DNA from: Bacteroidota bacterium
GTDB lineage: Bacteria > Bacteroidota > Bacteroidia > UKL13-3
Length of the DNA stretch: 64,000 bases
Direction: 5' to 3'
Assembly: GCA_947453415.1 (NCBI GenBank)
Contig: CANGGG010000006.1
Coordinates: 1 to 64,000, forward strand
In this document: in pieces, positions 18,642 to 29,750 of the stretch
How the letters are laid out: the number at the start of each line of letters is the position of its first letter
Position numbering within the stretch: position 1 is the first letter of the stretch
The notes under the pieces: model-generated
Told to the model about the DNA's origin: nothing
Seen by the model: only the letters and a program-made list of their open reading frames with translations
Databases searched by the model: none
Made by a program: the position numbers and the translations under genes

Positions 18642-20759
18642 TTGGAACAAAAAGAAATAACAGTTGCGCTTGTTGGCAATCCAAATTGTGGTAAAACCAG
18701 TTTGTTTAATGCACTAACAGGTTTGAACCATAAGGTTTCAAATTTTCCAGGCACAACCGTTGAAAAGAAAACTGGTTCGTTTAAATTAAGTAGTTCTAAA
18801 ACTGCGCATATCATTGATTTGCCTGGTACTTACAGCCTTTATCCTAAAAGTGCTGATGAGCTAGTTACCTACGATATTCTTAGAAATAAATCGGAAAACT
18901 ACTATCCCGATTTAGTTATTTTTATTGCTGATGCCAGTAATTTAAAAAGAAATTTATTGCTTTTCACCCAAGTAGCCGATTTGGAAGTTCCTGTTATACT
19001 AGTACTGAATATGCTAGATGTAGCCGAACGAAGAGGCATAAAATATGATATTGAAAAATTAAAAGAGAAACTTAAAGTTCCAATTATTTGCATCAATGCA
19101 CGAAAAAAAGAAGGCATTGAAAAAATAAAAGCAATTTTATTGGATGAAAAAGCAAGGATTACTGCTCAGTTTTTTAGCCTACAAAAAGTAAATCCCAAAT
19201 TGCTCGATGAAATTGCTACTATAAACGATAAACGTAACAAATATTCAGCTTTACAATATTCAATCAACGCATCTAACTTACTAACAGAAAAAGCAATCAA
19301 ACTGAATGAAATATTTAACAAATATGAATTTGATTGCATTGGTTTTCAAGAAGACGAAGTTTTAACTCGTTATCAAATTATAGATGAAGCGGTAAAACAT
19401 GCACGCATCAAAAATATTACACAATTAAAAGCTTCCATTACTGCCAAAGTTGATAAAATATTGACCCATCGCTATTATGGAATTTCTATTTTTTTAGTGC
19501 TACTTTTAATGGTTTTTCAAGCCATGTTCAGCTGGAGCGAATACCCAAAAGAATGGATTGAATATGGTTTAAAAGTATTTACCGATTATATTCAAAACAC
19601 ATTACCACCAGGCGTTTTAAACGATTTAATTGTGCATGGAATTTTAGCAGGCTTAACCGGTGTATTAATTTTTTTACCTCAAATCATTTTACTGTTTTTA
19701 TTCATTGCCATTTTAGAAGATGTGGGTTACATGGCTCGTGTTGGTTTTATAATGGATAGAATTATGCGTCCGTTTGGGATGAATGGGAAATCAATTGTTC
19801 CATTAATAGGCGGAATGGCTTGCGCTGTTCCAAGTATCATGGCTTCGCGGAGCATTGAAAACAAAAAAGAACGTTTAATAACTATTTTGGTAACTCCGTT
19901 AATGAGTTGCTCTGCACGCTTACCCGTTTACACTTTGCTCATCAGTATGTTACTAAAAGACACTGCCAAATGGGGTCCCTTTAACGTGCATGGATTAATA
20001 CTCATGCTCATGTATTTGATTGGTTTTTTTGCTGCCATTATGAGTGCTTGGATGTTTAAATTTTTTATCAAACAAAAAGAAAAAACATTCTTTATTTTAG
20101 AATTACCAGGCTATAAAATTCCCTTAATTTCAAATTTGTTAATTACCATTTATGAAAAAGGAAGCGCTTTTGTATTTGGAGCAGGAAAAATAATTATTGC
20201 AGTTTCGGTTATTCTTTGGGTTTTAGCATCTACTGGGCCGCACTCTAATATTCAAAACATAGAAACAAAATACACTGCCATTATAAATAACGACACCACT
20301 TCAGCAATAGCAAAAAAAGAATTGAGTTTACAAATGAATTCCCAAAAACTAGAAGCAAGTTATGCAGGTGAATTTGGTAAATTAATAGAACCCATCATCC
20401 GTCCTTTGGGCTTTGATTGGAAAATAGGAATTGCCTTGCTAACATCCATGGCAGCCCGTGAAGTTTTTGTTGGAACCATGAATACCATATACAGTGTAAA
20501 CGATGATGGAGATAATAGTTTTGGACATATTAAAACCAAAATGATGGCCGAAATAAATCCACGTACAGGAAAGCCAAGTTATAATACTGCCACGTTCTTA
20601 TCGCTGCTTATTTTTTATGCTTTTGCTTTGCAATGTATGAGCACAGTAGCCATTGTAAAAAAAGAAACAGATAGCATCAAATGGCCCATTATTCAGTTTA
20701 TTTATTTAACTACTTTGGCTTACGGTAGTAGCTTTTTAGTTTATAATTTATTTAGTTAG
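18642..20759 (+). CDS. feoB: Ferrous iron transport protein B
   Basis: GNPNCGKTSLFNALTG G1, FPGTTVEKK G2, DLPGTYSL G3; multiple TM; GGMACAVPSIMASRSI. Confidence 0.95.
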   Translation: MEQKEITVALVGNPNCGKTSLFNALTGLNHKVSNFPGTTVEKKTGSFKLSSSKTAHIIDLPGTYSLYPKSADELVTYDILRNKSENYYPDLVIFIADASNLKRNLLLFTQVADLEVPVILVLNMLDVAERRGIKYDIEKLKEKLKVPIICINARKKEGIEKIKAILLDEKARITAQFFSLQKVNPKLLDEIATINDKRNKYSALQYSINASNLLTEKAIKLNEIFNKYEFDCIGFQEDEVLTRYQIIDEAVKHARIKNITQLKASITAKVDKILTHRYYGISIFLVLLLMVFQAMFSWSEYPKEWIEYGLKVFTDYIQNTLPPGVLNDLIVHGILAGLTGVLIFLPQIILLFLFIAILEDVGYMARVGFIMDRIMRPFGMNGKSIVPLIGGMACAVPSIMASRSIENKKERLITILVTPLMSCSARLPVYTLLISMLLKDTAKWGPFNVHGLILMLMYLIGFFAAIMSAWMFKFFIKQKEKTFFILELPGYKIPLISNLLITIYEKGSAFVFGAGKIIIAVSVILWVLASTGPHSNIQNIETKYTAIINNDTTSAIAKKELSLQMNSQKLEASYAGEFGKLIEPIIRPLGFDWKIGIALLTSMAAREVFVGTMNTIYSVNDDGDNSFGHIKTKMMAEINPRTGKPSYNTATFLSLLIFYAFALQCMSTVAIVKKETDSIKWPIIQFIYLTTLAYGSSFLVYNLFS

Positions 20760-20785
20760 AAGGGCTGCTGGCAACTATATTAATT

Positions 20786-20941
20786 ATGAAAACAAAAGAT
20801 TTAAATATAAAAGACGATGAACTTGATTCAAATAAAACTTTTGTTTTAGAAAATTTAAGTGAATCTGTAAATAAATTGAATTTGGTAAATGAAGGAAAAC
20901 TAAAAACTCGAAACGCTGAAGAGCTATTTGATGAGTTATAA
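20786..20941 (+). CDS. Small 51-aa acidic protein, antitoxin-like
   Basis: Below the ORF-track cutoff: MKTKDLNIKDDELDSNKTFVLENLSESVNKLNLVNEGKLKTRNAEELFDEL. Confidence 0.45.
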   Translation: MKTKDLNIKDDELDSNKTFVLENLSESVNKLNLVNEGKLKTRNAEELFDEL

Positions 20942-21053
20942 AATAATGCCCTTGTTTAGCGAAGAGTCACCAACGAGAACTATATTGATATTTTTGTCAT
21001 AACTAAAACTATTTGTTACTATTGCAAACCTATTTTAGGATAAAAACCTAACT

Positions 21054-22622
21054 ATGAAAAAAACACTAGAATTAACTGGATTACCAGAAGAATTAGGCCA
21101 TACCGAAGGCATCAAAAAATTCATCAGTAAATATCATGGCATTGCTGCCAATGAAATTTCGGACATGGTGTTTCAAAAAAAATCGATTGATGCACGCAAA
21201 AAACCAGTTAGAATTAACTTAACTGTTGATGTTTTTATCAATGAAAATCCTGCAAAAGAAAACATTGAATTTGATTTTAAAAATGTAACCAATGCGCAAG
21301 AAGTTGCCATTATTGGTGCGGGTCCTGCGGGTTTATTTGCTGCTTTGCAATTAATAGAATTAGGTTTAAAACCTGTCATTTTTGAACGAGGAAAAAACGT
21401 TAAAGAACGCAGACGTGATTTAGCCAATATTACCAAAAACAATACGGTAAATCCTGAAAGCAATTACTGCTTTGGCGAAGGTGGCGCAGGAACCTATAGC
21501 GATGGTAAATTATATACACGTGCATCCAAGCGTGGCGATGTAAATCGAATTTTAAAACTATTGGTTTACCATGGTGCCGATGAAAGTATTTTATACGAAA
21601 GTCACCCACACATTGGTACTAATAAATTGCCACATATTATTGAAAAAATCAGGGAAACAATTACTAACTGCGGAGGCGAAATTCATTTTAACTCCAAACT
21701 CACCGACATAGAATTGGACGGTGATAAAATAAAGTCAATTACTATCTCCAATAATGAAATCCAACATTCAAAATTCAACATCCAAAATCTAATTTTGGCA
21801 ACGGGTCATTCCGCACGAGATATTTTTGAATTGTTGCACCGCAAGCAAATCATGATAGAAGCCAAACCATTTGCATTAGGCGTTCGGGTGGAACATCCAC
21901 AAGCATTAATTGACAGCATTCAATATCGCTGTGGAACGCAAAGAAGCGAATATTTGCCAGCGGCAAGTTATAGCTTAGTGGAGCAAGTAAATGGCCGTGG
22001 AGTGTTTAGTTTTTGTATGTGTCCGGGTGGAATTATTGCACCTGCCATGACTGCTCCTGGCGAAATAGTGGTAAATGGTTGGAGTCCTTCTAAACGAAAT
22101 AATCCTTTTGCCAATTCGGGCATGGTGGTTTCAATTAATGCCGAAGATTTTAAAGACTTTGAAAAATATGGACCATTGGCTGGCATGTATTTTCAAAAAA
22201 TGGTGGAGCAAAATTGTTTTGAACAAGGCAATCAAACCTTGCAAGCACCTGCCCAACGCATGATAGATTTTGTGAATAATAAATCATCATCTACATTACC
22301 CAATAACTCTTATTTACCGGGAACGGTAAGTAGAAATTTAAATGAAATATTGCCCAATTATGTAGCAAAAAGTTTACAAGGAGCTATGAAAGCTTTTGGA
22401 AAAAAAATGAATGGTTATTATAGCAACGAAGCTATTTTATTAGCTACCGAAAGCCGCACTTCATCGCCAGTTCGCATACCAAGGAACAAAGAAACATTTG
22501 AGCACATTCAAATAAAAGGTTTGTATCCGTGTGCTGAAGGTGCGGGCTATGCAGGCGGAATAGTAAGTGCCGCCATGGATGGGGAAAATTGTGCCAAGGC
22601 AATTGGCATGTCTTTAGGATAA
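21054..22622 (+). CDS. FAD-dependent dehydrogenase (COG2509-like)
   Basis: VAIIGAGPAGLFAALQLIELGLKPVIFERG; CFGEGGAGTYSDGKLYTR; CAEGAGYAGGIVSAAMDG. Confidence 0.85.
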   Translation: MKKTLELTGLPEELGHTEGIKKFISKYHGIAANEISDMVFQKKSIDARKKPVRINLTVDVFINENPAKENIEFDFKNVTNAQEVAIIGAGPAGLFAALQLIELGLKPVIFERGKNVKERRRDLANITKNNTVNPESNYCFGEGGAGTYSDGKLYTRASKRGDVNRILKLLVYHGADESILYESHPHIGTNKLPHIIEKIRETITNCGGEIHFNSKLTDIELDGDKIKSITISNNEIQHSKFNIQNLILATGHSARDIFELLHRKQIMIEAKPFALGVRVEHPQALIDSIQYRCGTQRSEYLPAASYSLVEQVNGRGVFSFCMCPGGIIAPAMTAPGEIVVNGWSPSKRNNPFANSGMVVSINAEDFKDFEKYGPLAGMYFQKMVEQNCFEQGNQTLQAPAQRMIDFVNNKSSSTLPNNSYLPGTVSRNLNEILPNYVAKSLQGAMKAFGKKMNGYYSNEAILLATESRTSSPVRIPRNKETFEHIQIKGLYPCAEGAGYAGGIVSAAMDGENCAKAIGMSLG

Positions 22623-22679
22623 TAATTTACTGTAACATTTTTATGTTTGAATACGTTACACAAACTAAAATTATTAAAA

Positions 22680-23108
22680 ATGAACATCATCAATTTACAA
22701 CTATCAAAAAAAGCAGTTTTATCATTTGCTTGTATTTTTCTTTCATTTATTTCATTTGCACAAGTTTCCCAAAGTGATACATTATATGTAAAAAGCATGT
22801 ATTTTTATCAAAATGGAAAGTTTATAAGCTTTGCAAAAGTTAAAAAAATGTGCGCGCAATTTCCAGAAACACAATCAAAAATAAAAACCATTAAAAAATT
22901 TCGATTGTATGCATATCCGCAAGCTGTAATTACAGGATTGTCAGTTGGATTTGGACTGGGACAAATATTAAACAATAATGTAAACATTAACTCGGTAATG
23001 CTACTTAGCAGCGGTTTGGTTTGTCATATAAACTTATATTTCCAACAGAAAATAAAACAAAATCAAATGAAAGAATTAGCAGAATTGTATAATCAACATT
23101 TGAATTAG
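22680..23108 (+). CDS. Hypothetical secreted/membrane protein
   Basis: Signal-peptide-like N-terminus from ATG 22680 (MNIINLQLSKKAVLSFACIFLSFISFAQ). Confidence 0.55.
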   Translation: MNIINLQLSKKAVLSFACIFLSFISFAQVSQSDTLYVKSMYFYQNGKFISFAKVKKMCAQFPETQSKIKTIKKFRLYAYPQAVITGLSVGFGLGQILNNNVNINSVMLLSSGLVCHINLYFQQKIKQNQMKELAELYNQHLN

Positions 23109-23213
23109 TTTAAAAATTCAATATTTAAAATAAGTACTCAATTAATCAATTATTCAAATTCCACTTCTTTTTATTTATAATTGACCGTTGATTTTTCAAT
23201 CAACAAATTATAA

Positions 23214-24602
23214 ATGAATAAAAAACTAAATTTATTAGATAGCATCATGCTCATCATGGGTAGCATGATAGGCTCAGGAATTTTCATAGTTTCAGCCGGA
23301 ATGCTTAGCGAATTAGGAACGCCAACCATGCTCATTTTAGCTTGGGTAGTAACTGCTATTCTTACCATTTTTGCTGCGTTAAGTTATGGCGAATTAGCCG
23401 CATTAATGCCTAAAGCCGGTGGGCAATATGTATATTTAAAAGAAGCCTATTCCCCATTGTTTGGTTTTTTGTATGGTTGGACATTATTTACCATAATTCA
23501 AACAGGAACCATTGCTGCCGTGGCCGTGGGTTTTGCAAAATTTACAGGCGTTATTTTTCCGATTTTTAGCGAAAAAAATATTTTATTTTCTTGGATAATA
23601 AGCAATTCATATACTTTAAATATTAGTGCTGCACAACTGTTAGGCATTTCATTGATAGCACTGCTAACCATTTTCAATTTTGGGAAAGTAAAACATGCAG
23701 CCTTGCTTCAAAACGTTTTTACCATAGCTAAAATTGCTTCATTGTTGTTCATAATTTTTGCAGGTTTGTATTTTATTTTAACCAATAAACAAGTATTAGC
23801 ACCCGTTCAAAACTTATCAACTCCATTAAAATTATCAACTCCATTAACTTTTAACATAGGCATTTTTGCGGCAGCATTAGTAGGCTCCATTTTTAGTGCA
23901 GATGCTTGGAACAACATTACTTTTACAGCAGGTGAAATAGAAAATCCTAAGCGAAATTTACCTTTATCGTTATTAATTGGAACAGGAAGTGTTTTGTTTT
24001 TATATGTATTGATCAATTTTATTTACATCAATGCACTTTCTATTTCCGAAATTCAACATGCAGAACAAAGCAGGGTTGGTACATTATTATTACAAAAAGT
24101 TTTTGGCGATAATGGTGCAATTATCATGGCAGTGTTAATTATGGTGTCAACTTTTGGTTGCGTGAATGGAATCATTTTAAGCGGTTCACGCGTTTATAAA
24201 GTAATGGCCGATGAAGGATTGTTTTTTAAACAAGCCAGCGAATTAAACAAACATCAATCGCCACAAAAATCATTGATTTACCAAGGAATTTGGGCAAGCA
24301 TATTAGTGCTTTCTGGTTCTTATGGCGACTTGCTGGATTATGTAGTATTTGCAGTTTTAATATTCTATATTTTAACAGTTGGTGCTGTATTTGTTTTACG
24401 CAAAAAATTGCCAAATGCTGAACGACCTTATCAAGTAATTGCTTATCCAATATTGCCAGCGGTATACATCATTATGGCAATCATCATTTGCGTAAGTTTA
24501 TTGATTTTTAAAACAGCTTTTGCCTTTTCTGGCTTGTGTTTGGTATTATTAGGAGTACCCGTTTATTATATTTTAAAAAAGAAAAATGGTCAAAATAATT
24601 AG
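23214..24602 (+). CDS. APC family amino acid permease
   Basis: About 12 TM; MLIMGSMIGSGIFIVSAGM; AALSYGELAALMPKAGGQYVYLKEAY. Confidence 0.92.
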   Translation: MNKKLNLLDSIMLIMGSMIGSGIFIVSAGMLSELGTPTMLILAWVVTAILTIFAALSYGELAALMPKAGGQYVYLKEAYSPLFGFLYGWTLFTIIQTGTIAAVAVGFAKFTGVIFPIFSEKNILFSWIISNSYTLNISAAQLLGISLIALLTIFNFGKVKHAALLQNVFTIAKIASLLFIIFAGLYFILTNKQVLAPVQNLSTPLKLSTPLTFNIGIFAAALVGSIFSADAWNNITFTAGEIENPKRNLPLSLLIGTGSVLFLYVLINFIYINALSISEIQHAEQSRVGTLLLQKVFGDNGAIIMAVLIMVSTFGCVNGIILSGSRVYKVMADEGLFFKQASELNKHQSPQKSLIYQGIWASILVLSGSYGDLLDYVVFAVLIFYILTVGAVFVLRKKLPNAERPYQVIAYPILPAVYIIMAIIICVSLLIFKTAFAFSGLCLVLLGVPVYYILKKKNGQNN

Positions 24603-25698
24603 TCTTTATTTTCTAATTTTATTTTCTAATTTTTGCTTTGCAAGCAATGATTCATTGTGGTATAAAAACACTTCATATTTTTTGAGAACAAATTTGCATC
24701 ATGGATTTATTTGGTCGCATTCAGCCAGCGCAGAACATTCAAGTAATGCATTGGTATTGGGTTTGGAATTTGAATTACTTCGAAAACGTAACGATAATTT
24801 CGATAGTCACTTTAACAAAAAAGGATTTTTAACGGGATTTGGAATCAATTATTTTTATTTTGACAATACCATTTTTGGTAACAATGTAAATGCATTTTAT
24901 ACCTTAGAATCTACCTTCATTAAAACAAAAAAACTTAATTTGGGAATCAAAGCAAATGGTGGATTTAATTTTGTGAGCAATCCGTATGATAAAATTTCAA
25001 ATCCATTAAACAGGTCGTTTAGCAGTTATATTAATTTTTATTTAGGATTAGGATTAGTTGCTAATTATAAAATAAATGATGCAAATGAAATAAGCGCCAA
25101 AGTAATGCTGAATCATTTTTCAAATGGCGGAAATAAAAGTCCTAATTTAGGTGTAAATTTTTTTACAGCAGCTTTATCCTACCAAATTAACATTGCGCCT
25201 AATGTTTCAAAACCACTAGATTTAAAGAGAAGAAACGGACCATTTGAAAGCAAAAATAATTGGCAAATAGCGGCTTATGCAACTTATAAAAATACACCAG
25301 TAAGTTTGGATAAATATTTTTGGGTAAATGGAATTGCAATGAGTTATCATCATCCATTTGGCATAAAAAAAGCGCATGCTTTGGTGCTTGGCGCAGAATT
25401 GATCAACGATCAATCAATTGAATATAGAATGTGGTTTGATAAACGTGATTCGTTAAATTATTTGAGAGTTGGTTCTTTAATTGGACACGAGTTTTTATTC
25501 CACCGATTTACTTGGGGACAATATTTTGGGGTGTATTTATACAAAGAAGTGCCTTATTTTAACTGGATTTACCACAGGCATACCATTGCTTATAAAATAA
25601 ATAAAAATTGGAGTGTAGGTGTTTCATTATTTGCAAATAACCAAAATGCAAATTTTACAGATTATAGAGTTATTTATAGATGGAATACAAAAAAATAA
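24586..25698 (+). CDS. Acyloxyacyl hydrolase / PagL-like outer-membrane lipid A deacylase
   Basis: Signal peptide; beta-barrel; NHFSNGG motif typical of the family. Confidence 0.65.
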   Translation: MVKIISLYFLILFSNFCFASNDSLWYKNTSYFLRTNLHHGFIWSHSASAEHSSNALVLGLEFELLRKRNDNFDSHFNKKGFLTGFGINYFYFDNTIFGNNVNAFYTLESTFIKTKKLNLGIKANGGFNFVSNPYDKISNPLNRSFSSYINFYLGLGLVANYKINDANEISAKVMLNHFSNGGNKSPNLGVNFFTAALSYQINIAPNVSKPLDLKRRNGPFESKNNWQIAAYATYKNTPVSLDKYFWVNGIAMSYHHPFGIKKAHALVLGAELINDQSIEYRMWFDKRDSLNYLRVGSLIGHEFLFHRFTWGQYFGVYLYKEVPYFNWIYHRHTIAYKINKNWSVGVSLFANNQNANFTDYRVIYRWNTKK

Positions 25699-26274
25699 TT
25701 ATTTTTTCCAGCGTTCGGAAACTTCTAAATTGTAGTTTATAAAATCCAAAACTCCTTTGTCGTAAATTGCATTTCCTAATGAATTTCCATTTTCGTCTAA
25801 TACATCTTTTGTAAAATGCGATTCAAATATTTTAGGGGAAATAAATGAATAACTGTTACTAAAACTTACTAATTTACCAACTACTTGTGACAATTGTAAG
25901 CAAGGCATTTTACCTCCTTTTCCCGAGGATACGCCAATAAATGCAAAAGTTTTTTCATTGAATAAATCAATAAAATCCTTCACCCCTATTGCATTATACA
26001 TGTTTAATAATTCAGGTGTTGCACTCCAGTTATATTCTGGCGAAATGGTAATGACCAAATCGGCATTTCGCCAATTAGTTATCAAATTTTCCTGAAAAGT
26101 AGTCAAATTATTTTCATCTACTTTTCCTTGATTAATTAATGGTAAATCATAAAAAGTAAAATCAACCACACTGCTTAAATGGTTCAAGTTTTTTAACTGC
26201 AATTGGATGGCTTTTGCCACGCGTAAAGTATTATTATTTGCTCTGGCCGAGCCACTGATGATTGCTACGTTCAT
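25699..26274 (-). CDS. NADPH-dependent FMN reductase family
   Basis: VAIISGSARANNNTLRVA; ISPEYNWSATPELLNMYNAIG. Confidence 0.85.
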   Translation of the reverse strand: MNVAIISGSARANNNTLRVAKAIQLQLKNLNHLSSVVDFTFYDLPLINQGKVDENNLTTFQENLITNWRNADLVITISPEYNWSATPELLNMYNAIGVKDFIDLFNEKTFAFIGVSSGKGGKMPCLQLSQVVGKLVSFSNSYSFISPKIFESHFTKDVLDENGNSLGNAIYDKGVLDFINYNLEVSERWKK

Positions 26275-26283
26275 TTAAAATAT

Positions 26284-27186
26284 TTAGTTTGTAAACTTTT
26301 TAACAAAACGATAGATGTTAAAGTTTTGCTGATTGCTAATTTGTTGGAGTTCGTTTAAAATTTGCTCAAAATTTAAATCTTTAACTCTTTGATTTTTAAT
26401 TAGCATCACTGCTTTTTCAGCCAATAATAAATTCTTTTTATCAAATAAATTATCTGCATGCTGGTGTTTAATAATTGCCAATTCTAATGCTTGCATTCCT
26501 TCATATTTGTGAGCAATAGTTTTTACAACAGGCGTTTCCCAATCGCTGGTAGCGTTACCATGAGTTAGTGCACACAAATTTTTATAAAAAGTATCCGCAC
26601 CATTCCTATCCGATTTATTTAAAACAAAAACATCGGCAATTTCCATTACACCACTTTTGATGGTTTGAATGTCATCGCCAGCTTCAGGTACTAAAACCAA
26701 AACAGTGGTATCGGCTAAACTAGCTATTTCCACTTCACTTTGGCCTACACCCACAGTTTCAATGATTACATAATCAAAATTAGCCGCACGAATTAAATCA
26801 GCTACTTCAAAAATTTTAGGAGACAATCCGCCCAAACTTCCTCGGGTGGCCATGCTTCTAATAAAAATATTTGGGTTTAAAAAATGTTCCTCCATTCTTA
26901 ACCTATCGCCCATTAATGAACCTTTATTAAAAGGCGAACTTGGGTCAACGGCAATGATGGCTACTTTTTTGTTTTGGCTTAATAAATGTTTTGCAAACGC
27001 ATTGATTAGAGTACTTTTACCTGCACCAGGTGGGCCTGTAACACCAATAATTGGAACTTTTTTATTAAAATTTATTCCTTCTAAAAGTGATTCATAGCCT
27101 TCACTATTATTTTCTACTAATGAAATTGCGCGAGCTAAAGCACGTTTATTTCCATTTTGTAAATCAACTAATAACTGTGAAAACAT
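26284..27186 (-). CDS. meaB: Methylmalonyl-CoA mutase-associated GTPase MeaB
   Basis: GVTGPPGAGKSTLINAFAKHL; VAIIAVDPSSPFNKGSLMGDRLRM; NKSDRNGAD. Confidence 0.92.
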   Translation of the reverse strand: MFSQLLVDLQNGNKRALARAISLVENNSEGYESLLEGINFNKKVPIIGVTGPPGAGKSTLINAFAKHLLSQNKKVAIIAVDPSSPFNKGSLMGDRLRMEEHFLNPNIFIRSMATRGSLGGLSPKIFEVADLIRAANFDYVIIETVGVGQSEVEIASLADTTVLVLVPEAGDDIQTIKSGVMEIADVFVLNKSDRNGADTFYKNLCALTHGNATSDWETPVVKTIAHKYEGMQALELAIIKHQHADNLFDKKNLLLAEKAVMLIKNQRVKDLNFEQILNELQQISNQQNFNIYRFVKKFTN

Positions 27187-27200
27187 ACGAATAAATTATT

Positions 27201-27908
27201 TTAGCAAACTAAAGTTCCAACGGTTTCACCTTGACAAACTTTTAAAAAGTTACCTTCTTTATTCATGTCAAAAACTACAATTGCTAATTTATTTTCTTGG
27301 CAAAGTGTAATTGCAGTCATGTCCATTACGTTTAAACCACGTTCGTAAACTTCTTGGTAACTAATGGTATCAAATTTAGTAGCATTGCTATCTTTTTCAG
27401 GATCGGCAGTATATATTCCATCCACACGTGTTCCTTTTAAAACTAACTCCGCACCCACTTCTACTGCCCTTAATGAAGCCGCTGAATCTGTTGTAAAATA
27501 TGGATTTCCTGTTCCTGCTCCAAAAATTACAACTCTACCTTTTTCTAAATGTCGGATGGCACGTCTGCGAATAAAAGGTTCACTAATTTGTTCCATTTTT
27601 ATGGCAGAAAGCAATCTAGTTTTGATACCATATTTTTCAAAAGCACCTTGCAAAGCCATGGCATTGATAACAGTTGCAAGCATTCCCATATAATCTCCTT
27701 GCGCCCTATCAACTATTCCTCCAGCCACACCTTGTACACCTCTAAAAATATTACCACCACCAATAACAACGGCAACTTCCACACCCATATCAGCAACTTG
27801 TTTTACTTCACGGGCATATTGTTCTAATATTTTAGGATCAATACCATATTGTTGATCGCCCATTAAGGCTTCACCACTTAATTTTAAGAGTACGCGTTTA
27901 TATTTCAT
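27201..27908 (-). CDS. pyrH: UMP kinase
   Basis: [60 protein letters not shown]. Confidence 0.95.
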   Translation of the reverse strand: MKYKRVLLKLSGEALMGDQQYGIDPKILEQYAREVKQVADMGVEVAVVIGGGNIFRGVQGVAGGIVDRAQGDYMGMLATVINAMALQGAFEKYGIKTRLLSAIKMEQISEPFIRRRAIRHLEKGRVVIFGAGTGNPYFTTDSAASLRAVEVGAELVLKGTRVDGIYTADPEKDSNATKFDTISYQEVYERGLNVMDMTAITLCQENKLAIVVFDMNKEGNFLKVCQGETVGTLVC

Positions 27909-27965
27909 TTTGAATATTTTTATAAAATTAACAATAATTTATTAAATGCAATAATAGTACAAAAA

Positions 27966-27989
27966 AAAAGTCCCTTGTGAGGGACTTTT
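27966..27989 (-). terminator. Terminator after tsf
   Basis: AAAAGTCCC-TTGTGA-GGGACTTTT; T run on the minus strand. Confidence 0.8.
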
Positions 27990-27999
27990 AAAGATTTTA

Positions 28000-28830
28000 T
28001 TAACCAAGTGCTACTCGCTTGAAAGCTTTAACTGTTAGGCCTTTTTCAATACTATCTAACATTTGTGTTATAGTTTTAGAACTATCTTTTACAAATTCTT
28101 GATTTAAAAGTGTATTATCTTTATAGAATTTACCTAATTTACCTTGAGCAATTTTTTCTAACATGGCTTCTGGTTTACCTTCGGCAATGGCTTGATCTTT
28201 TCCAATTTGAATTTCACGTTCAATGATTGAAGCATCCACGCCATCTTTATCTAATGCAATTGGATTCATTGCTGCAATTTGCATGGCAACATCTTTTCCA
28301 GCTACAAAATTTGCATCGCTAGCAGCGTTGTTTAGTGAAACTAAAACACCTAAACGATTAGCAGCATGAATATAAGGAACAATGTTTTCACCTTCCATGA
28401 TTACATAATTGATCACATCAATTTTTTCACCAATTTTACCAACTTGCTCTAATAATTTTTCTGATAATGGTAAGCCATCCATTGTTAATGCTTTTAAAGC
28501 ATCAACGTTAGCAGCTTTATTAGCTAAAGCTAAATCAGCAATTTGATTTGCAAAAGCAACGAAATCTTCATTTTTTGCAACGAAATCAGTTTCACAAGTT
28601 AAGTGAATAATAACTCCTAATTTTTTATCTGCTGAAGTTTTTGCAATAACTGCACCTTCTTTGGCATCTCTATCCGCACGAGCAGCTGAAACTTTAGCTC
28701 CTCTTTTACGTAATAAATCAACTGCTGCTTCAAAATCACCATTGGTTTCAGTTAAAGCTTTTTTACAATCCATCATTCCTGAACCAGTCATTTGGCGTAA
28801 TTTGTTTACATCTGCTGCTGTAATCGACAT
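28000..28830 (-). CDS. tsf: Elongation factor Ts
   Basis: VNKLRQMTGSGMMDCKKALTETNGDFEAAVDLLRKRG; TCETDFVAKNEDF. Confidence 0.97.
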   Translation of the reverse strand: MSITAADVNKLRQMTGSGMMDCKKALTETNGDFEAAVDLLRKRGAKVSAARADRDAKEGAVIAKTSADKKLGVIIHLTCETDFVAKNEDFVAFANQIADLALANKAANVDALKALTMDGLPLSEKLLEQVGKIGEKIDVINYVIMEGENIVPYIHAANRLGVLVSLNNAASDANFVAGKDVAMQIAAMNPIALDKDGVDASIIEREIQIGKDQAIAEGKPEAMLEKIAQGKLGKFYKDNTLLNQEFVKDSSKTITQMLDSIEKGLTVKAFKRVALG

Positions 28831-28910
28831 ATATTTTTGTTTATTTTTTATTTAAATTTTTTGAAAAACTCGGAAATTTTGATTAAAATTCATCAAATTC
28901 CATTTTGTAA

Positions 28911-28946
28911 AAAAGAGAATTTGAACCTAAATCCAAATTCTCTTTT
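28911..28946 (-). terminator. Terminator after rpsB
   Basis: AAAAGAGAATTTG-N10-CAAATTCTCTTTT. Confidence 0.8.
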
Positions 28947-28976
28947 CCTTAACAATTATTATAAAAGTTTTATAAA

Positions 28977-29732
28977 TTAAGCTTCAGTTGTTTCAGTTTC
29001 TGCCACAACAATTGTTTCTTTATCGCTTTCTTTTTCTTTATCGCTTTTACGTTCAGCCATACCTTCAACAATTGCATCAGTTAAGTATTTAGTAATTAAT
29101 GCGATTGATTTTGCTGCATCGTCATTTGCTGGAATTGGATAATCAATATTGTTTGGATCAGTATTGGTATCAACTAAAGCAAAAGTTGGAATATTTAAAC
29201 GCATTGCCTCAGCAACTGCTAAATGTTCGCGTTTTGCATCAACTATAATTAAAGCAGCAGGCGTGCGATTCATATCCGCAATTCCACCAACTAATCTAGT
29301 TAATTTTTCTTTTTCTCTGTCTAACATTAAACGCTCTTTTTTGTTGATATTAGTATAAGTACCATCGATACCCATCTTTTCAATCATTTGCATTTTTTTG
29401 ATAGACTTACGAACAGTTTGGAAGTTAGTTAACATTCCACCTAACCAACGTTCAGTTACGTAAGGCATGTTAACACGTTTAGCTTCAGCTTCAATAATTT
29501 CTTTAGCCTGTTTTTTAGTTGCCACAAACATTACTTTGCGACCAGAGCGAATGATATTTTTTAATGCGTGAGCAGCTTCTTCTAATTTAACTGCAGTTTT
29601 ATTTAAATCTATTAAGTGAATACCGTTCTTTTCCATGAAAATATACGGTGCCATTTTAGGGCTCCACTTACGGGTAAGGTGACCAAAGTGCACACCTGCT
29701 TCCAATAATTCTTCTTGAGTAATTTTTGCCAT
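28977..29732 (-). CDS. rpsB: 30S ribosomal protein S2
   Basis: [50 protein letters not shown]. Confidence 0.98.
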   Translation of the reverse strand: MAKITQEELLEAGVHFGHLTRKWSPKMAPYIFMEKNGIHLIDLNKTAVKLEEAAHALKNIIRSGRKVMFVATKKQAKEIIEAEAKRVNMPYVTERWLGGMLTNFQTVRKSIKKMQMIEKMGIDGTYTNINKKERLMLDREKEKLTRLVGGIADMNRTPAALIIVDAKREHLAVAEAMRLNIPTFALVDTNTDPNNIDYPIPANDDAAKSIALITKYLTDAIVEGMAERKSDKEKESDKETIVVAETETTEA

Positions 29733-29750
29733 TTTATGTGTACCTTTTGA

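Noticed and set aside
26284-27186. ArgK transport kinase
   Set aside because: Older annotation for this family; MeaB-type G3E GTPase is the better-supported name.
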